Below, piece by piece: positions 7,496-15,156 of a DNA stretch of 64,000 bases. Made by a program: the position numbers and the translations under genes. Every line of letters starts with the position of its first letter. Position 1 is the first letter of the stretch. Under the pieces are notes generated by a model that was not told the DNA's origin, made no database searches, and worked only from the letters and a program-made list of their open reading frames with translations. Origin of the DNA: Niallia circulans (GTDB lineage Bacteria; Bacillota; Bacilli; Bacillales; Cytobacillaceae); NCBI RefSeq assembly GCF_003726095.1, contig NZ_CP026031.1:3782001-3846000 (forward strand), given 5' to 3'.

Positions 7496-8502
7496 ACTAA
7501 TCCCTCCCCTTTACTAGATTTATCTACATTTGCATTAGAACCAGTAATAGCTAGAAATACTTCATCTAATGTTGGCTTTTGCACACTTAATTCAGCCAAT
7601 GGAATGCCAGCTGTCTTTAATGTCATAAGCAAATCGGTTACTTTATCCGCATCAGCCATTGGCGCTGTAATTTTTCCACCTTCTGCTGATACAGCTGATT
7701 GAACGTTAAGCACACGTTCCACAATCAGGCGAGCTTCCTGCATATTTTGTTCATTTTGAATACTTAAGTGTAAGGAGGAAGTCCCGATAGACCCCTTCAA
7801 CTCATTCACTGTACCTTCTGCGACCACTTTTCCATGATCGATGACCGCAACTCGATCTGCAAGTTCATCTGCCTCTTGCAAGTACTGTGTTGTCAGCAGG
7901 ACTGTTGATCCCCCTTTTACTAATTTCCTGATTGTCTCCCACATTTGATTACGCGTTCGTGGATCAAGTCCAGTAGTTGGTTCGTCTAAAAAAATAAGTG
8001 GCGGCTGTGCAATAAGGCTTGCAGCTAAATCCAGTCGTCTCCGCATTCCTCCTGAAAAATTTTTCAATGGACGTTTTGCTGCTTCTGTTAAGCCAAACTC
8101 TTCTAATAATTCCATTGCTTTACGTTTTGATTCAATACGCCCTAAACCTAATAACCGAGAAAAAATGATTAAGTTCTCTGTTGCGCTTAGGGATTCATCA
8201 ACAGACGCATACTGACCTGTTACACCAATTAATTGGCGAACTTGCTGTGGCTCCTTTCCTATATCGTAGCCGAAAATCTTTGCAGAACCTGCATCTGCCT
8301 TCAACAAAGTTGCGAGCATTCTAATCGTAGTTGTTTTCCCTGCTCCATTAGGACCAAGTACCCCATAAATAGAACCTGTGCGAACCTGTAAATCCACACC
8401 ATCTACAGCGCGATTATCGCCAAATACTTTTACCAGCCCTTCCGCTTCCACAGCCAGTTCTCTACTATCTATAATCTTTTTATTATTAGTCACTTGATTC
8501 AA
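7492..8502 (-). CDS. ABC transporter ATP-binding protein, DrrA-like
   Basis: 336 residues from a TTG start, selected because AGAGGGAGG stands eight bases before it; an upstream ATG at 8523 has no ribosome binding site and would overlap that site. Walker A is GPNGAGKTTT, the signature is NFSGGMRRRLDLA, Walker B is LIFLDEPTTGLD, and the switch region is TTQYLQEADELADR. The C-terminal 80 residues are the accessory domain typical of daunorubicin-resistance DrrA proteins (VQKPTLDEVFLAITG). It powers export with the overlapping permease gene. Confidence 0.9.
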   Translation of the reverse strand: MNQVTNNKKIIDSRELAVEAEGLVKVFGDNRAVDGVDLQVRTGSIYGVLGPNGAGKTTTIRMLATLLKADAGSAKIFGYDIGKEPQQVRQLIGVTGQYASVDESLSATENLIIFSRLLGLGRIESKRKAMELLEEFGLTEAAKRPLKNFSGGMRRRLDLAASLIAQPPLIFLDEPTTGLDPRTRNQMWETIRKLVKGGSTVLLTTQYLQEADELADRVAVIDHGKVVAEGTVNELKGSIGTSSLHLSIQNEQNMQEARLIVERVLNVQSAVSAEGGKITAPMADADKVTDLLMTLKTAGIPLAELSVQKPTLDEVFLAITGSNANVDKSSKGEGLV

Positions 8503-8546
8503 AGTAAATCCTCCCTCTTTCATCTTATGTAGTGATAATAAATTAC

Positions 8547-8568
8547 AAATATGAACTAAATATGAACT
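8547..8568. promoter_or_regulatory. Tandem 11-bp direct repeat, possible response-regulator site
   Basis: AAATATGAACT occurs twice in perfect tandem (8547-8557 and 8558-8568), 45 bases upstream of the exporter start. Eleven-base spaced direct repeats are the usual layout of OmpR/PhoB-family binding sites, and such a regulator is encoded downstream on the same strand. The link is inferred. Confidence 0.45.
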
Positions 8569-8664
8569 GGAATAAAGAGACGGATCGAAGCAATGCCAGA
8601 AGTCTTTTTGGAATGAAATAGACCTTTATTATCAATATTCCTATCTTTTTTGAAATAAGCGCAC

Positions 8665-8720
8665 AAAGACGGTTCTACCGATGACAATTATATTAATTGC
8701 TCTCAGTAGAACCGTCTTTT
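8665..8720. terminator. Hairpin, probable terminator downstream of yjdM
   Basis: Perfect arms AAAGACGGTTCTAC (8665-8678) and GTAGAACCGTCTTT (8706-8719) with a 27-base loop that contains a smaller CAATTA/TAATTG repeat. It lies after the stop of the PhnA-like gene on the minus strand. The outer arms share TTCTACCGA and CTCAGTAGA with the hairpin at 1055-1083. Confidence 0.6.
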
Positions 8721-8741
8721 GACTGCCTTGGCCTTAAAAGT

Positions 8742-9083
8742 CTATATTTTCTTCACAAATTCCGATTTTAATTTCATTGCTCCAAACCCTGCAATTTTAC
8801 AATCAATATCATGATCGCCGTCTACTAAGCGAATACTTTTTACCTTTGTTCCTTGTTTTAAAACTGATGAACTCCCTTTTACTTTAAGATCCTTGATAAC
8901 CGTAACGGTATCTCCATCATTCAAAACATTTCCATTTGCATCTTTGATAACTTTGCTATCATCATTTGCCTCTATATTACTATTGAATGTCCACTCATGT
9001 GCACATTCCGGACAAACTAAAAAAGTTCCATCTTCATATGTATATTCAGATTCGCATTTTGGGCAATTAGGCAAGGTGCTCAT
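8742..9083 (-). CDS. yjdM: PhnA/YjdM-family zinc-ribbon protein
   Basis: 113 residues. An N-terminal zinc ribbon (CPKCESEY and CPECAHEW, residues about 7-30) is followed by the PhnA domain: [36 protein letters not shown] and DHDIDCKI. This is the conserved YjdM family, historically called PhnA or alkylphosphonate utilisation protein; a general role in phosphonate use has not been demonstrated for it. Length agrees with the family. It appears to be monocistronic with its own hairpin terminator. Confidence 0.88.
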   Translation of the reverse strand: MSTLPNCPKCESEYTYEDGTFLVCPECAHEWTFNSNIEANDDSKVIKDANGNVLNDGDTVTVIKDLKVKGSSSVLKQGTKVKSIRLVDGDHDIDCKIAGFGAMKLKSEFVKKI

Positions 9084-9167
9084 TATTTTATTCCTCCACT
9101 GGTTAATTTGTCTTTAAAAATATTATTATAACAAAAAGAAGGAAGCACCCCTATGCTTCCCTTTTCA

Positions 9168-9665
9168 TTAATCTACAGAGGCAGAAGATGCAGCTGCTTG
9201 GTCCGCCTTTACACAATCAATTGCAACAACCAATGCAATGAGTATTGCTTCCGTTTCTTCCTTCAGTATCTGCACTTTATAGCTATCGCCCCAGGTAAAC
9301 CACTCTTTGCTCACCCTGCCGACTTCTTCCTCATTCTGAAAAACACGGAAATCCATATCCCACCAATTCCCACTTACTTCAATGCCAGCAGCATCAATGG
9401 TGTAACGTGCTTTAAAGAAAGAAAGCTCTTTGTTAATCGTTAAAACATTTTCCCCATTGATTTCGATATAAAATTTCGGTAAAAGGCTAAAGACCTTTTT
9501 GGTAATTAGGGCAATTTCATTATTATTTGTATCCTTTATGGAGAAGGTTTTAGGGATTTTAAAAAAACTTCCTTCCACATAATAAACATCTTTTTCCTCT
9601 TGATCCTTGACTGTAAATTTTTCATTAAGGCTAAAAATCTTTTGCTTCATATAGAGTTGTTTCAT
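9168..9665 (-). CDS. LURP-one-related (YxjI-like) protein
   Basis: 165 residues forming the tubby-like beta barrel of the LURP-one-related family: it opens with LYMKQKIFSLNEKFTVKD, has repeated strand patterns (YYVEGSFFKIPKTFSI, NEIALITKKVFSLLPKFYI), and ends with a hydrophobic helix (ILIALVVAIDCV) that in related proteins may bury in the barrel or membrane. The function in bacteria is unknown. It is monocistronic, with about 530 bases of noncoding DNA upstream. Confidence 0.8.
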   Translation of the reverse strand: MKQLYMKQKIFSLNEKFTVKDQEEKDVYYVEGSFFKIPKTFSIKDTNNNEIALITKKVFSLLPKFYIEINGENVLTINKELSFFKARYTIDAAGIEVSGNWWDMDFRVFQNEEEVGRVSKEWFTWGDSYKVQILKEETEAILIALVVAIDCVKADQAAASSASVD

Positions 9666-10199
9666 TCAGTGCCTCCATAATTAAAATAGTATCCTTTTCT
9701 CTACGAATAGCTGCCATCTGCTAAAGCTACTTTCGTATAAAAGAGATGTTATCCTTATATTCAACACTTTATGACATAATACCTTTCTCATTCACTCATT
9801 AAAGCAGTGACATACAGCCAGTTAAATTGTTGTTTATCTTTTTCTATTATTTATTTTGATTTCTCGATAAAATTCCCTAATTCAATTCATTTATTTGTTC
9901 AGTTAGCTACATTTCAGCTGAATGAGTTATTTCATTTGTTGCTTCAAAACTATAATTTCATCTATAAATGGACCTAAAAAAGAGAAGCCCTTTGTATAGA
10001 CTTCTCTTTATCTAGTTATGCTATCTACTCCACCTTGTCACTGCTGCTGTCATGCTAGAAATCACCATTTTTCTCTTTAAATCATCGGAACCTATTTCTC
10101 ATCATAGAAGACATTAGAAAATTATACTGATTGCATCCGATTCTTTTACAGATGACTTACAAAAGGGACCCCACTTTAACAAGTCTTTCCATGCAAGTA
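9666..10199. other. 534-base intergenic region
   Basis: No coding region could be supported on either strand. The AT-rich stretch next to 9666 should hold the promoter of the LURP-one gene. The only clear structure is the hairpin at 9979-10009. Confidence 0.5.
9979..10009. terminator. Hairpin, probable terminator
   Basis: AAAGAGAAG / CTTCTCTTT arms (9979-9987 and 10001-10009) with an A-rich left flank and T-rich right flank. It lies 190 bases after the stop of the amino-acid ABC operon on the minus strand, with the left A-run giving a T-run in that direction. Confidence 0.5.
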
Positions 10200-10955
10200 T
10201 TATAAGCTAACTTGTGGTTGTACAATGGTGCGCTTTAGGAATTCCTTCGTACGTTCTTGTGAAGGATGGTGGAAGATTTGTTCCGGACTTCCCTCTTCCG
10301 CAATAACGCCCTTGTCCATAAAGATAACCCTGTCTGACACTTCCTTCGCAAACTCCATTTCATGTGTTACCACTATCATCGTTAGGCCAGAATGTGCGAG
10401 CTCTTTCATAACCTTTAATACTTCTCCTACCATTTCTGGATCAAGAGCTGATGTAGGTTCATCAAATAGCATCACATCAGGATTCATGGATAAGGCTCTT
10501 GCGATTGCCACACGCTGCTTTTGACCGCCTGATAATTGTTTTGGCTTTGCATTAATATACTTGTCCATTCCCACAACATTTAAGTAATGCATTGCTACCT
10601 TTTCGGCCTCTTCCTTGGAGCGTTTTAAAACTTTTATTTGTCCTACTACACAATTGTTCAGTACGTTATGATTGTTAAATAAGTTAAATTGCTGAAATAC
10701 CATTCCTAAATTTTTTCGGTAGACCGCAACATCATGTTTCTCATCCAGTATATTTTCGCCATGGTAGAGTATCTCCCCGCCACTTGGCTTTTCTAATAGA
10801 TTTATACACCGAAGAAGCGTTGATTTACCAGAACCAGAGGAACCGATGATCGAAACTACTTCTCCTTTATTAACAGAAAAATCAATATCTCTTAATACTT
10901 CATGTTTCCCATAGGATTTATTCAAATGCTTGATATCAATAATTTTGTTGTCCAA
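10200..10955 (-). CDS. Amino-acid ABC importer ATP-binding protein (lysine-riboswitch operon)
   Basis: 251 residues of the polar amino-acid (GlnQ/HisP) class: Walker [14 protein letters not shown]-loop [10 protein letters not shown], signature [15 protein letters not shown], Walker [15 protein letters not shown] and the H-loop VVTHEM. It energises uptake through the permease encoded 18 bases upstream. It is third in an operon whose leader carries a lysine riboswitch, which makes lysine the most likely substrate. Substrate is inferred from regulation, not from the protein itself. Confidence 0.9.
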   Translation of the reverse strand: MDNKIIDIKHLNKSYGKHEVLRDIDFSVNKGEVVSIIGSSGSGKSTLLRCINLLEKPSGGEILYHGENILDEKHDVAVYRKNLGMVFQQFNLFNNHNVLNNCVVGQIKVLKRSKEEAEKVAMHYLNVVGMDKYINAKPKQLSGGQKQRVAIARALSMNPDVMLFDEPTSALDPEMVGEVLKVMKELAHSGLTMIVVTHEMEFAKEVSDRVIFMDKGVIAEEGSPEQIFHHPSQERTKEFLKRTIVQPQVSL

Positions 10956-10973
10956 CCTTATTCACCTTCTTCC

Positions 10974-11720
10974 TTATTTTAGTTTAGCCCTTAATGGTTG
11001 TGCATCTGTTCCGATAACAGTGTAGCTATCGGACCCTTCTAACTTTCTCTCCATATATAACAATATTCTCGTAACAATAAAGGTCATTACAAAGTAAATT
11101 AGACAAGCTACAAAGAATGATTCAAAATACTTAAAGTTATTTCCAGAAATTGATTTTGTTACAAAATATAATTCGGTAACAGAGATAACATTTAATACAG
11201 ATGTATCCTTAATATTAATAACAAATTGGTTACCAGTTGCAGGTAAAATATTACGGATGACCTGTGGCAATACAACGTTCCACATTGTCTGCACATGATT
11301 CATTCCAATCGCATGTGCTGCTTCAAACTGCCCTTTATCAACAGAAATAATTCCCCCTCGAACGATTTCTGCCATATAGGCACCTGTATTAATGGAGACT
11401 ACAATGATTGCTGCAGCAAAAACATTCATGTCTATACCAAATGCTAGCGCAGAACCATAATAAATCACCATTGCTTGAACAATCATTGGTGTTCCACGGA
11501 AGAATTCAATATAGATAGACAGGATGATATTAATTACTTTTAAAATAAACTTTTTTATGCCGCGTTCCGGTGTTGGAATAGTGCGGATAACTCCCGCAAT
11601 AAATCCTATAGCAGCTCCAATAATGGTCCCTATCAAGGCAATGATAAGCGTTAACCCAGCACCACGAAGAAACATCGGCCAGTTTTCTGATATTATTTTA
11701 ACGATCCACTCAAGACTCAT
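10974..11720 (-). CDS. Amino-acid ABC importer permease (lysine-riboswitch operon)
   Basis: 248 residues, HisM/GlnP-type inner-membrane permease. Several transmembrane segments are visible, and the cytoplasmic EAA loop reads GQFEAAHAIGMNHVQTMWNV then LPQVIRNILPATGNQF. It pairs with the ATPase at 10200 and the binding lipoprotein at 11785. A hairpin separates it from the binding-protein gene, an arrangement that usually lowers permease expression relative to the binding protein. Confidence 0.9.
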   Translation of the reverse strand: MSLEWIVKIISENWPMFLRGAGLTLIIALIGTIIGAAIGFIAGVIRTIPTPERGIKKFILKVINIILSIYIEFFRGTPMIVQAMVIYYGSALAFGIDMNVFAAAIIVVSINTGAYMAEIVRGGIISVDKGQFEAAHAIGMNHVQTMWNVVLPQVIRNILPATGNQFVINIKDTSVLNVISVTELYFVTKSISGNNFKYFESFFVACLIYFVMTFIVTRILLYMERKLEGSDSYTVIGTDAQPLRAKLK

Positions 11721-11743
11721 TTTTTCTCCTCACTTACTATATA

Positions 11744-11775
11744 AAACCGCCTGTATAAAGATATACAGCCGGTTT
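11744..11775 (-). terminator. Intra-operon hairpin between binding-protein and permease genes
   Basis: Arms 11744-11757 and 11762-11775 (AAACCGGCTGTATA against TATACAGGCGGTTT, one mismatch) with a four-base loop, followed on the minus strand by TTTTATATAG. It is probably a leaky terminator or a 3' end stabiliser that favours the binding-protein mRNA. Confidence 0.65.
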
Positions 11776-11784
11776 TTTTCTTTT

Positions 11785-12621
11785 TTATTCTGCTGCTGGT
11801 TGATTTTTGATTGCATTATCCATCAAGCTTGTACGTTCTACCTCTGGGATATCTGCTAAGATTTTATTAATCTTCTCTGTTAAATCACTATCCTTTTGCA
11901 GCCCTACAGCAATGGATGTGTCTTCTTCTGATGTTTTAAATCCTTCCTTAAATTCAACCATTGCAAATTTATCATTTGCAGTTGATGCACTAACTGCTTC
12001 AGGACGTTCTGATACGTAGCCATCTATAACACCAGATTCTAAAGCAACCCTCATAGCTGGGAAGTTATCCATTGCTGTCTTTTTTTCTACCCCTTCAATT
12101 TGGTCAATGACAGAATAGTGAAAGGTATTTAGCTGTGCCGTAACTTTAGCGCCTTTAAAATCCTGGATAGAAGTAGCCTTTTCATACTTGCTGCCTTTTT
12201 TCACTACCATTACTAAATTTGATTTATAATAGCTATCTGAAAAGTCAACTGTTTCTTTACGTTCTGCAGTTGGTGACATCCCTGCTATAATAGCATCTAT
12301 TTTCCCTGAAACTAACGCTGGTACTAGCCCGTCCCATTCTGTTTTCACAATGACTAATTCTTTTCCAAGACCTTCAGCCACTTTTTTAGCAATTTCCACA
12401 TCATATCCACTAGCATATTCTGAAGACCCTTTGATTTTAACAGCTCCATTAGAATCATTGTTTTGTGTCCAGTTAAAAGGAGCATATCCCGCTTCCAGTC
12501 CTACTCTAAATGTATTGTCATCTGATGATCCAGAAGCTGACTTATCGCTTGTTCCACAGCCTGCCAATAAAAGCATGGCTGAGACCATTAAAACCATCAT
12601 CATTAATAATTTGTTTCTCAT
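11785..12621 (-). CDS. Lipoprotein substrate-binding protein of amino-acid ABC importer, probably for lysine
   Basis: 278 residues. The signal peptide ends in the lipobox LLLAGC (Cys22), so the protein is lipid-anchored outside the membrane. The mature part is a family-3 solute-binding protein: FRVGLEAGYAPFNWTQ, SGYDVEIAKKVAEGLG, WDGLVPALVSGKIDAIIAGM and PTAERKETVDFSDSYY. It is the first gene of the operon. The ATG follows AGGAGGAGAGACAAC. The lysine riboswitch directly upstream supports lysine as ligand, though a related basic amino acid is possible. Confidence 0.9.
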   Translation of the reverse strand: MRNKLLMMMVLMVSAMLLLAGCGTSDKSASGSSDDNTFRVGLEAGYAPFNWTQNNDSNGAVKIKGSSEYASGYDVEIAKKVAEGLGKELVIVKTEWDGLVPALVSGKIDAIIAGMSPTAERKETVDFSDSYYKSNLVMVVKKGSKYEKATSIQDFKGAKVTAQLNTFHYSVIDQIEGVEKKTAMDNFPAMRVALESGVIDGYVSERPEAVSASTANDKFAMVEFKEGFKTSEEDTSIAVGLQKDSDLTEKINKILADIPEVERTSLMDNAIKNQPAAE

Positions 12622-12653
12622 GTTGTCTCTCCTCCTATTTTTCTTTCAATCTA

Positions 12654-12691
12654 CTAAAACAAAAAAACGACCTGAGATCAACTCAGGTCGT
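12654..12691 (-). terminator. Expression-platform terminator of the lysine riboswitch
   Basis: On the minus strand, ACGACCTGAG pairs perfectly with CTCAGGTCGT (12682-12691 and 12667-12676) around a five-base loop and is followed by seven T residues. It lies between the lysine aptamer and the binding-protein gene, as expected for transcriptional control. Confidence 0.9.
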
Positions 12692-12730
12692 AGTATATGC
12701 AATAGCCCTAAAGTCCTCTCTTTATCCCAA

Positions 12731-12908
12731 ATGAGATAGCACAACTCAATAAACTAGGCGTTTATTGAGACAGTCCTGCAGCTCTTAACTACAGACCCAG
12801 CATGTAATACGGAGAAATATTACAAACTTCGGCGACATTTCCTTCTCCTTAGCATCATAGCTTCTCAAACTCCACTAAAGACTGTTAAATATCGCGCCTC
12901 TACCTCAC
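12731..12908 (-). ncRNA. Lysine riboswitch (L box)
   Basis: Read on the minus strand, the conserved L-box blocks appear in order: GAGGTAGAGGCGCGAT, TTTAGTGGAG, AAGGAGAAGGAAAT, GCCGAAG, a stem-loop, TGCTGGG, then GGACTGTC and the closing CTATCTC that pairs with GAGGTAG to form P1. A terminator follows. In this class lysine binding stabilises P1 and lets the terminator form, so the importer should be shut off when lysine is plentiful. A short extra hairpin (ACCTCAC / GTGAGGT) precedes P1 and overlaps it. Confidence 0.93.
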
Positions 12909-12942
12909 TGTAAAAAAGTGAGGTCTTATTCAATTAATTTTA

Positions 12943-12972
12943 ATAGTACCGTATTTTGGCAAGATTCGTCAA
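12943..12972 (-). promoter_or_regulatory. SigA-type promoter of the lysine importer operon
   Basis: On the minus strand TTGACG (12972-12967) and TACTAT (12948-12943) are 18 bases apart. The predicted start near 12936 places the whole lysine aptamer in the transcript. Confidence 0.7.
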
Positions 12973-13043
12973 CACGTTTTTCCTTTCTAGTTTTTTCCTT
13001 ATTTAATTTCACCCTGTCTTGTTAAAAAAATTTTTCCTGTGAA

Positions 13044-13715
13044 TTATTTATTCTTTAACGCCTCTGCAAGTTTCCTTAAAGACTGATATTCCTTTATTTG
13101 ATAATTCCTTCCGTCCTTTTGTAAATATTGTTTTTCACAAAATTTTGTAAGCATGTATAACAAATGGCGATAGGATACCCCTAAATAATCACAAACAATT
13201 ACATGTTTCTCCTTATAAATTCCATTGTCTGCCGTTTGCAAGATAAAATCTGCAAGTCTATTTTCAAGGGGAAAAGCGAGAGTTTGCGAATACTTAGCTG
13301 CCATTACTGTTGCCTTTTCACTTAAAAACCTTGTAAGCTCACGCAAAAACTTAGCATCCTCCAATAATTTTGTTCGGTAATAATAAAATGGAAGAGCAAA
13401 ACAAATAACTTTAGTTGATGCTTGTATGCCCTTTGTATAATACACATCATGCAGTAATTCCATTTCGCCAATATAGTCATTTGCATTAATGAAATTTATT
13501 AAAGATACCTTTCCATTTTGATGTGTTACATATATTTTCGCTTTTCCTTCCATTACAAAAAATAAATAATCCGGTCTCATTCCTTCTTTTATAATCCATT
13601 CATCCCGCTGATATTCATGAATTTCTATATATTCTTCTACTTGGAAAGAAAATAGATCAGCAATTGAAGTCCTTGTTAAAAATTGCTGCTTTTTATCTTC
13701 TTTGTAAATTTGCAT
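13044..13715 (-). CDS. Crp/Fnr-family regulator, YeiL-like
   Basis: 223 residues. The N-terminal half is a cyclic-nucleotide-binding-like barrel (DEWIIKEGMRPDYLFFVMEGKA split over residues 37-58, then GEMELL). The C-terminal half is a divergent helix-turn-helix (CDYLGVSYRHLLYMLTKFCE). The overall pattern matches the YeiL subgroup, first described in Escherichia coli, where it is linked to stationary-phase and nitrogen responses. It is divergently transcribed from an MFS transporter with only 83 bases between the starts and a palindrome in that gap, so it probably controls that transporter. The ATG follows GGAGGCAGAAG. No iron-sulphur cysteine cluster like that of Fnr at 45458 is seen. Confidence 0.78.
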   Translation of the reverse strand: MQIYKEDKKQQFLTRTSIADLFSFQVEEYIEIHEYQRDEWIIKEGMRPDYLFFVMEGKAKIYVTHQNGKVSLINFINANDYIGEMELLHDVYYTKGIQASTKVICFALPFYYYRTKLLEDAKFLRELTRFLSEKATVMAAKYSQTLAFPLENRLADFILQTADNGIYKEKHVIVCDYLGVSYRHLLYMLTKFCEKQYLQKDGRNYQIKEYQSLRKLAEALKNK

Positions 13716-13726
13716 CTTCTGCCTCC

Positions 13727-13752
13727 ATAAATAAGAGATATCTCCTATTATT
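13727..13752. promoter_or_regulatory. Palindrome in the divergent yeiL-MFS intergenic region
   Basis: GAGATATCTC (13735-13744) is a perfect palindrome, extended imperfectly outward (AAATAA on the left, TATTATTT on the right). It sits midway between the two divergent starts, a suitable operator position for the Crp-like regulator. Confidence 0.4.
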
Positions 13753-13798
13753 TATCTTTACTTCTATGATACCATGCTAATGAATGAGGAGGATAAGA

Positions 13799-14971
13799 AT
13801 GAATACACAACGATGGATGAGTACACGTTTTTTTAGTTTTTTTATGACTTGGGGAATATTCCTGCCTTATTGGTCTGGCTGGTTAATTTATACAAAAGGA
13901 ATCTCCGTCTCACAAGCCAGCTTCATTATGAGTCTTGGCTTAATCGCTAGAGGGCTGTCAACATTATTTGCCTTTCCTTATTTGTCGGAGAAATTTAGTA
14001 GTAAATTGTTATTAAATATCATGGGAGTCGGCACATTTGTCTCTATTTGTGGTTATATGCTAACAGACTCTTTTTCCGGTCTATTACTCGTAACGGTTAT
14101 TTTACATCTGTTTTATCCAACTTTAATGCCAGCTTTAGATAGCGCAGCAAGTGTCCTTGTGCAGAATAAACAATTAAAACACTATGGGAGAAGCCGCCAA
14201 TGGGGATCTATTGGGTTTGTTTCAGTAGGAGTCATATTAACTATTTTCACCGGAAAGTTTGGGGATGAGATCATTTTTTGGGCGCTCTTACTAGGGATTA
14301 TTGGGTTCGTAGGTCTTAGTTTTATGAATGCACCTGCTATTTTAGCGAAAAAGCCACAAATTAAGCCAACAGAAAAAATAGGTTTGTCTCAACTATTTCG
14401 CATCAAGCATTTCATTTTAGTACTTGTTATTGTCATTTTGCTTCAAGCAGCTCATGCTACATATTACAATTATGGCTATATTTTTCTTCAGGATATACAC
14501 GCACCTATTTATCTCATTGGAGTAATCATTAACATAGCCGTCATTGCCGAAATCGTCTTTTTTTCCATAGCAGATAAACACTTTAGTAAGTTCTCTGTCG
14601 GTACGTTATTGGCGGTAGCAGCAGCGGGTTCTTCTCTGCGATGGATATTCATTTTTGCGTTTCCTAATGTCATTGTTTTCTGCCTGGCGCAAACTTTACA
14701 TGCCTTTTCGTTTGCAATGGGACATTATGCCTTTATGAAATACTTAATTAGCAACATTTCACAGGCACAAATTCCCAAAGCACAAGGGATATATTCAGCT
14801 CTGGCTCTAAGCTGGAGCACTGCCGTATTCACCATACTTGGAGGCTTTTTATACGAAATAGAACCAAGGTATGCCTTTCTTGGTATGCTCGCTTGCAGTC
14901 TGCCCGCAATGATCGTTGCACTGATTTATCAAAGGCTAGAGCAGCGAAAACAAGTTCGGATTTCTAATTGA
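13799..14971 (+). CDS. MFS transporter (MFS_1-like, HcaT/LacY-like)
   Basis: 390 residues from the ATG at 13799; an ATG 15 bases earlier overlaps the GAGGAGG ribosome binding site and is not used. About twelve transmembrane segments are visible. The N-terminus (FFSFFMTWGIFLPYWSGWL) and YGRSRQWGSIGF resemble the MFS_1-like group that includes the putative 3-phenylpropionate transporter HcaT. Substrate unknown. The divergent YeiL-like regulator is the probable controller, since the two share an 83-base intergenic region. Confidence 0.8.
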   Translation: MNTQRWMSTRFFSFFMTWGIFLPYWSGWLIYTKGISVSQASFIMSLGLIARGLSTLFAFPYLSEKFSSKLLLNIMGVGTFVSICGYMLTDSFSGLLLVTVILHLFYPTLMPALDSAASVLVQNKQLKHYGRSRQWGSIGFVSVGVILTIFTGKFGDEIIFWALLLGIIGFVGLSFMNAPAILAKKPQIKPTEKIGLSQLFRIKHFILVLVIVILLQAAHATYYNYGYIFLQDIHAPIYLIGVIINIAVIAEIVFFSIADKHFSKFSVGTLLAVAAAGSSLRWIFIFAFPNVIVFCLAQTLHAFSFAMGHYAFMKYLISNISQAQIPKAQGIYSALALSWSTAVFTILGGFLYEIEPRYAFLGMLACSLPAMIVALIYQRLEQRKQVRISN

Positions 14972-15009
14972 TATACCCTTCAAAACAGCTTCACTGTTCC
15001 TTCACTTAA

Positions 15010-15042
15010 AAAGGATTGGCCGCTATGATGGACCAATCCTTT
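15010..15042. terminator. Bidirectional terminator between MFS gene and metS
   Basis: AAAGGATTGG / CCAATCCTTT arms (15010-15019 and 15033-15042) between convergent genes, with A-rich left flank and T residues at the right. Confidence 0.7.
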
Positions 15043-15047
15043 AGTCA

Positions 15048-15155
15048 TTATTTTGCCTTTTTAGATACTCTTACAACGTTAAAGATGCTGGCTGCTAAAC
15101 CACCCCAGAGGATGATCATTCCCACTATCATCATAGTGATTGCACTAGCTGACAT
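15048..15155 (-). CDS. metS: MetS, small subunit of NSS-family methionine/alanine importer
   Basis: A 35-residue single-span membrane protein, MSASAITMMIVGMIILWGG followed by a short basic tail ending VSKKAK. Composition, length and position directly after an NSS transporter identify MetS, known from the MetPS methionine/alanine importer of Corynebacterium glutamicum and widespread in Firmicutes. The ATG is one base after the metP stop codon, and its AAGGAGGTTGC ribosome binding site lies inside the end of metP, so the two are translationally coupled. It is expected to bind MetP and to be needed for transport. Confidence 0.88.
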   Translation of the reverse strand: MSASAITMMIVGMIILWGGLAASIFNVVRVSKKAK

Positions 15156-15156
15156 A

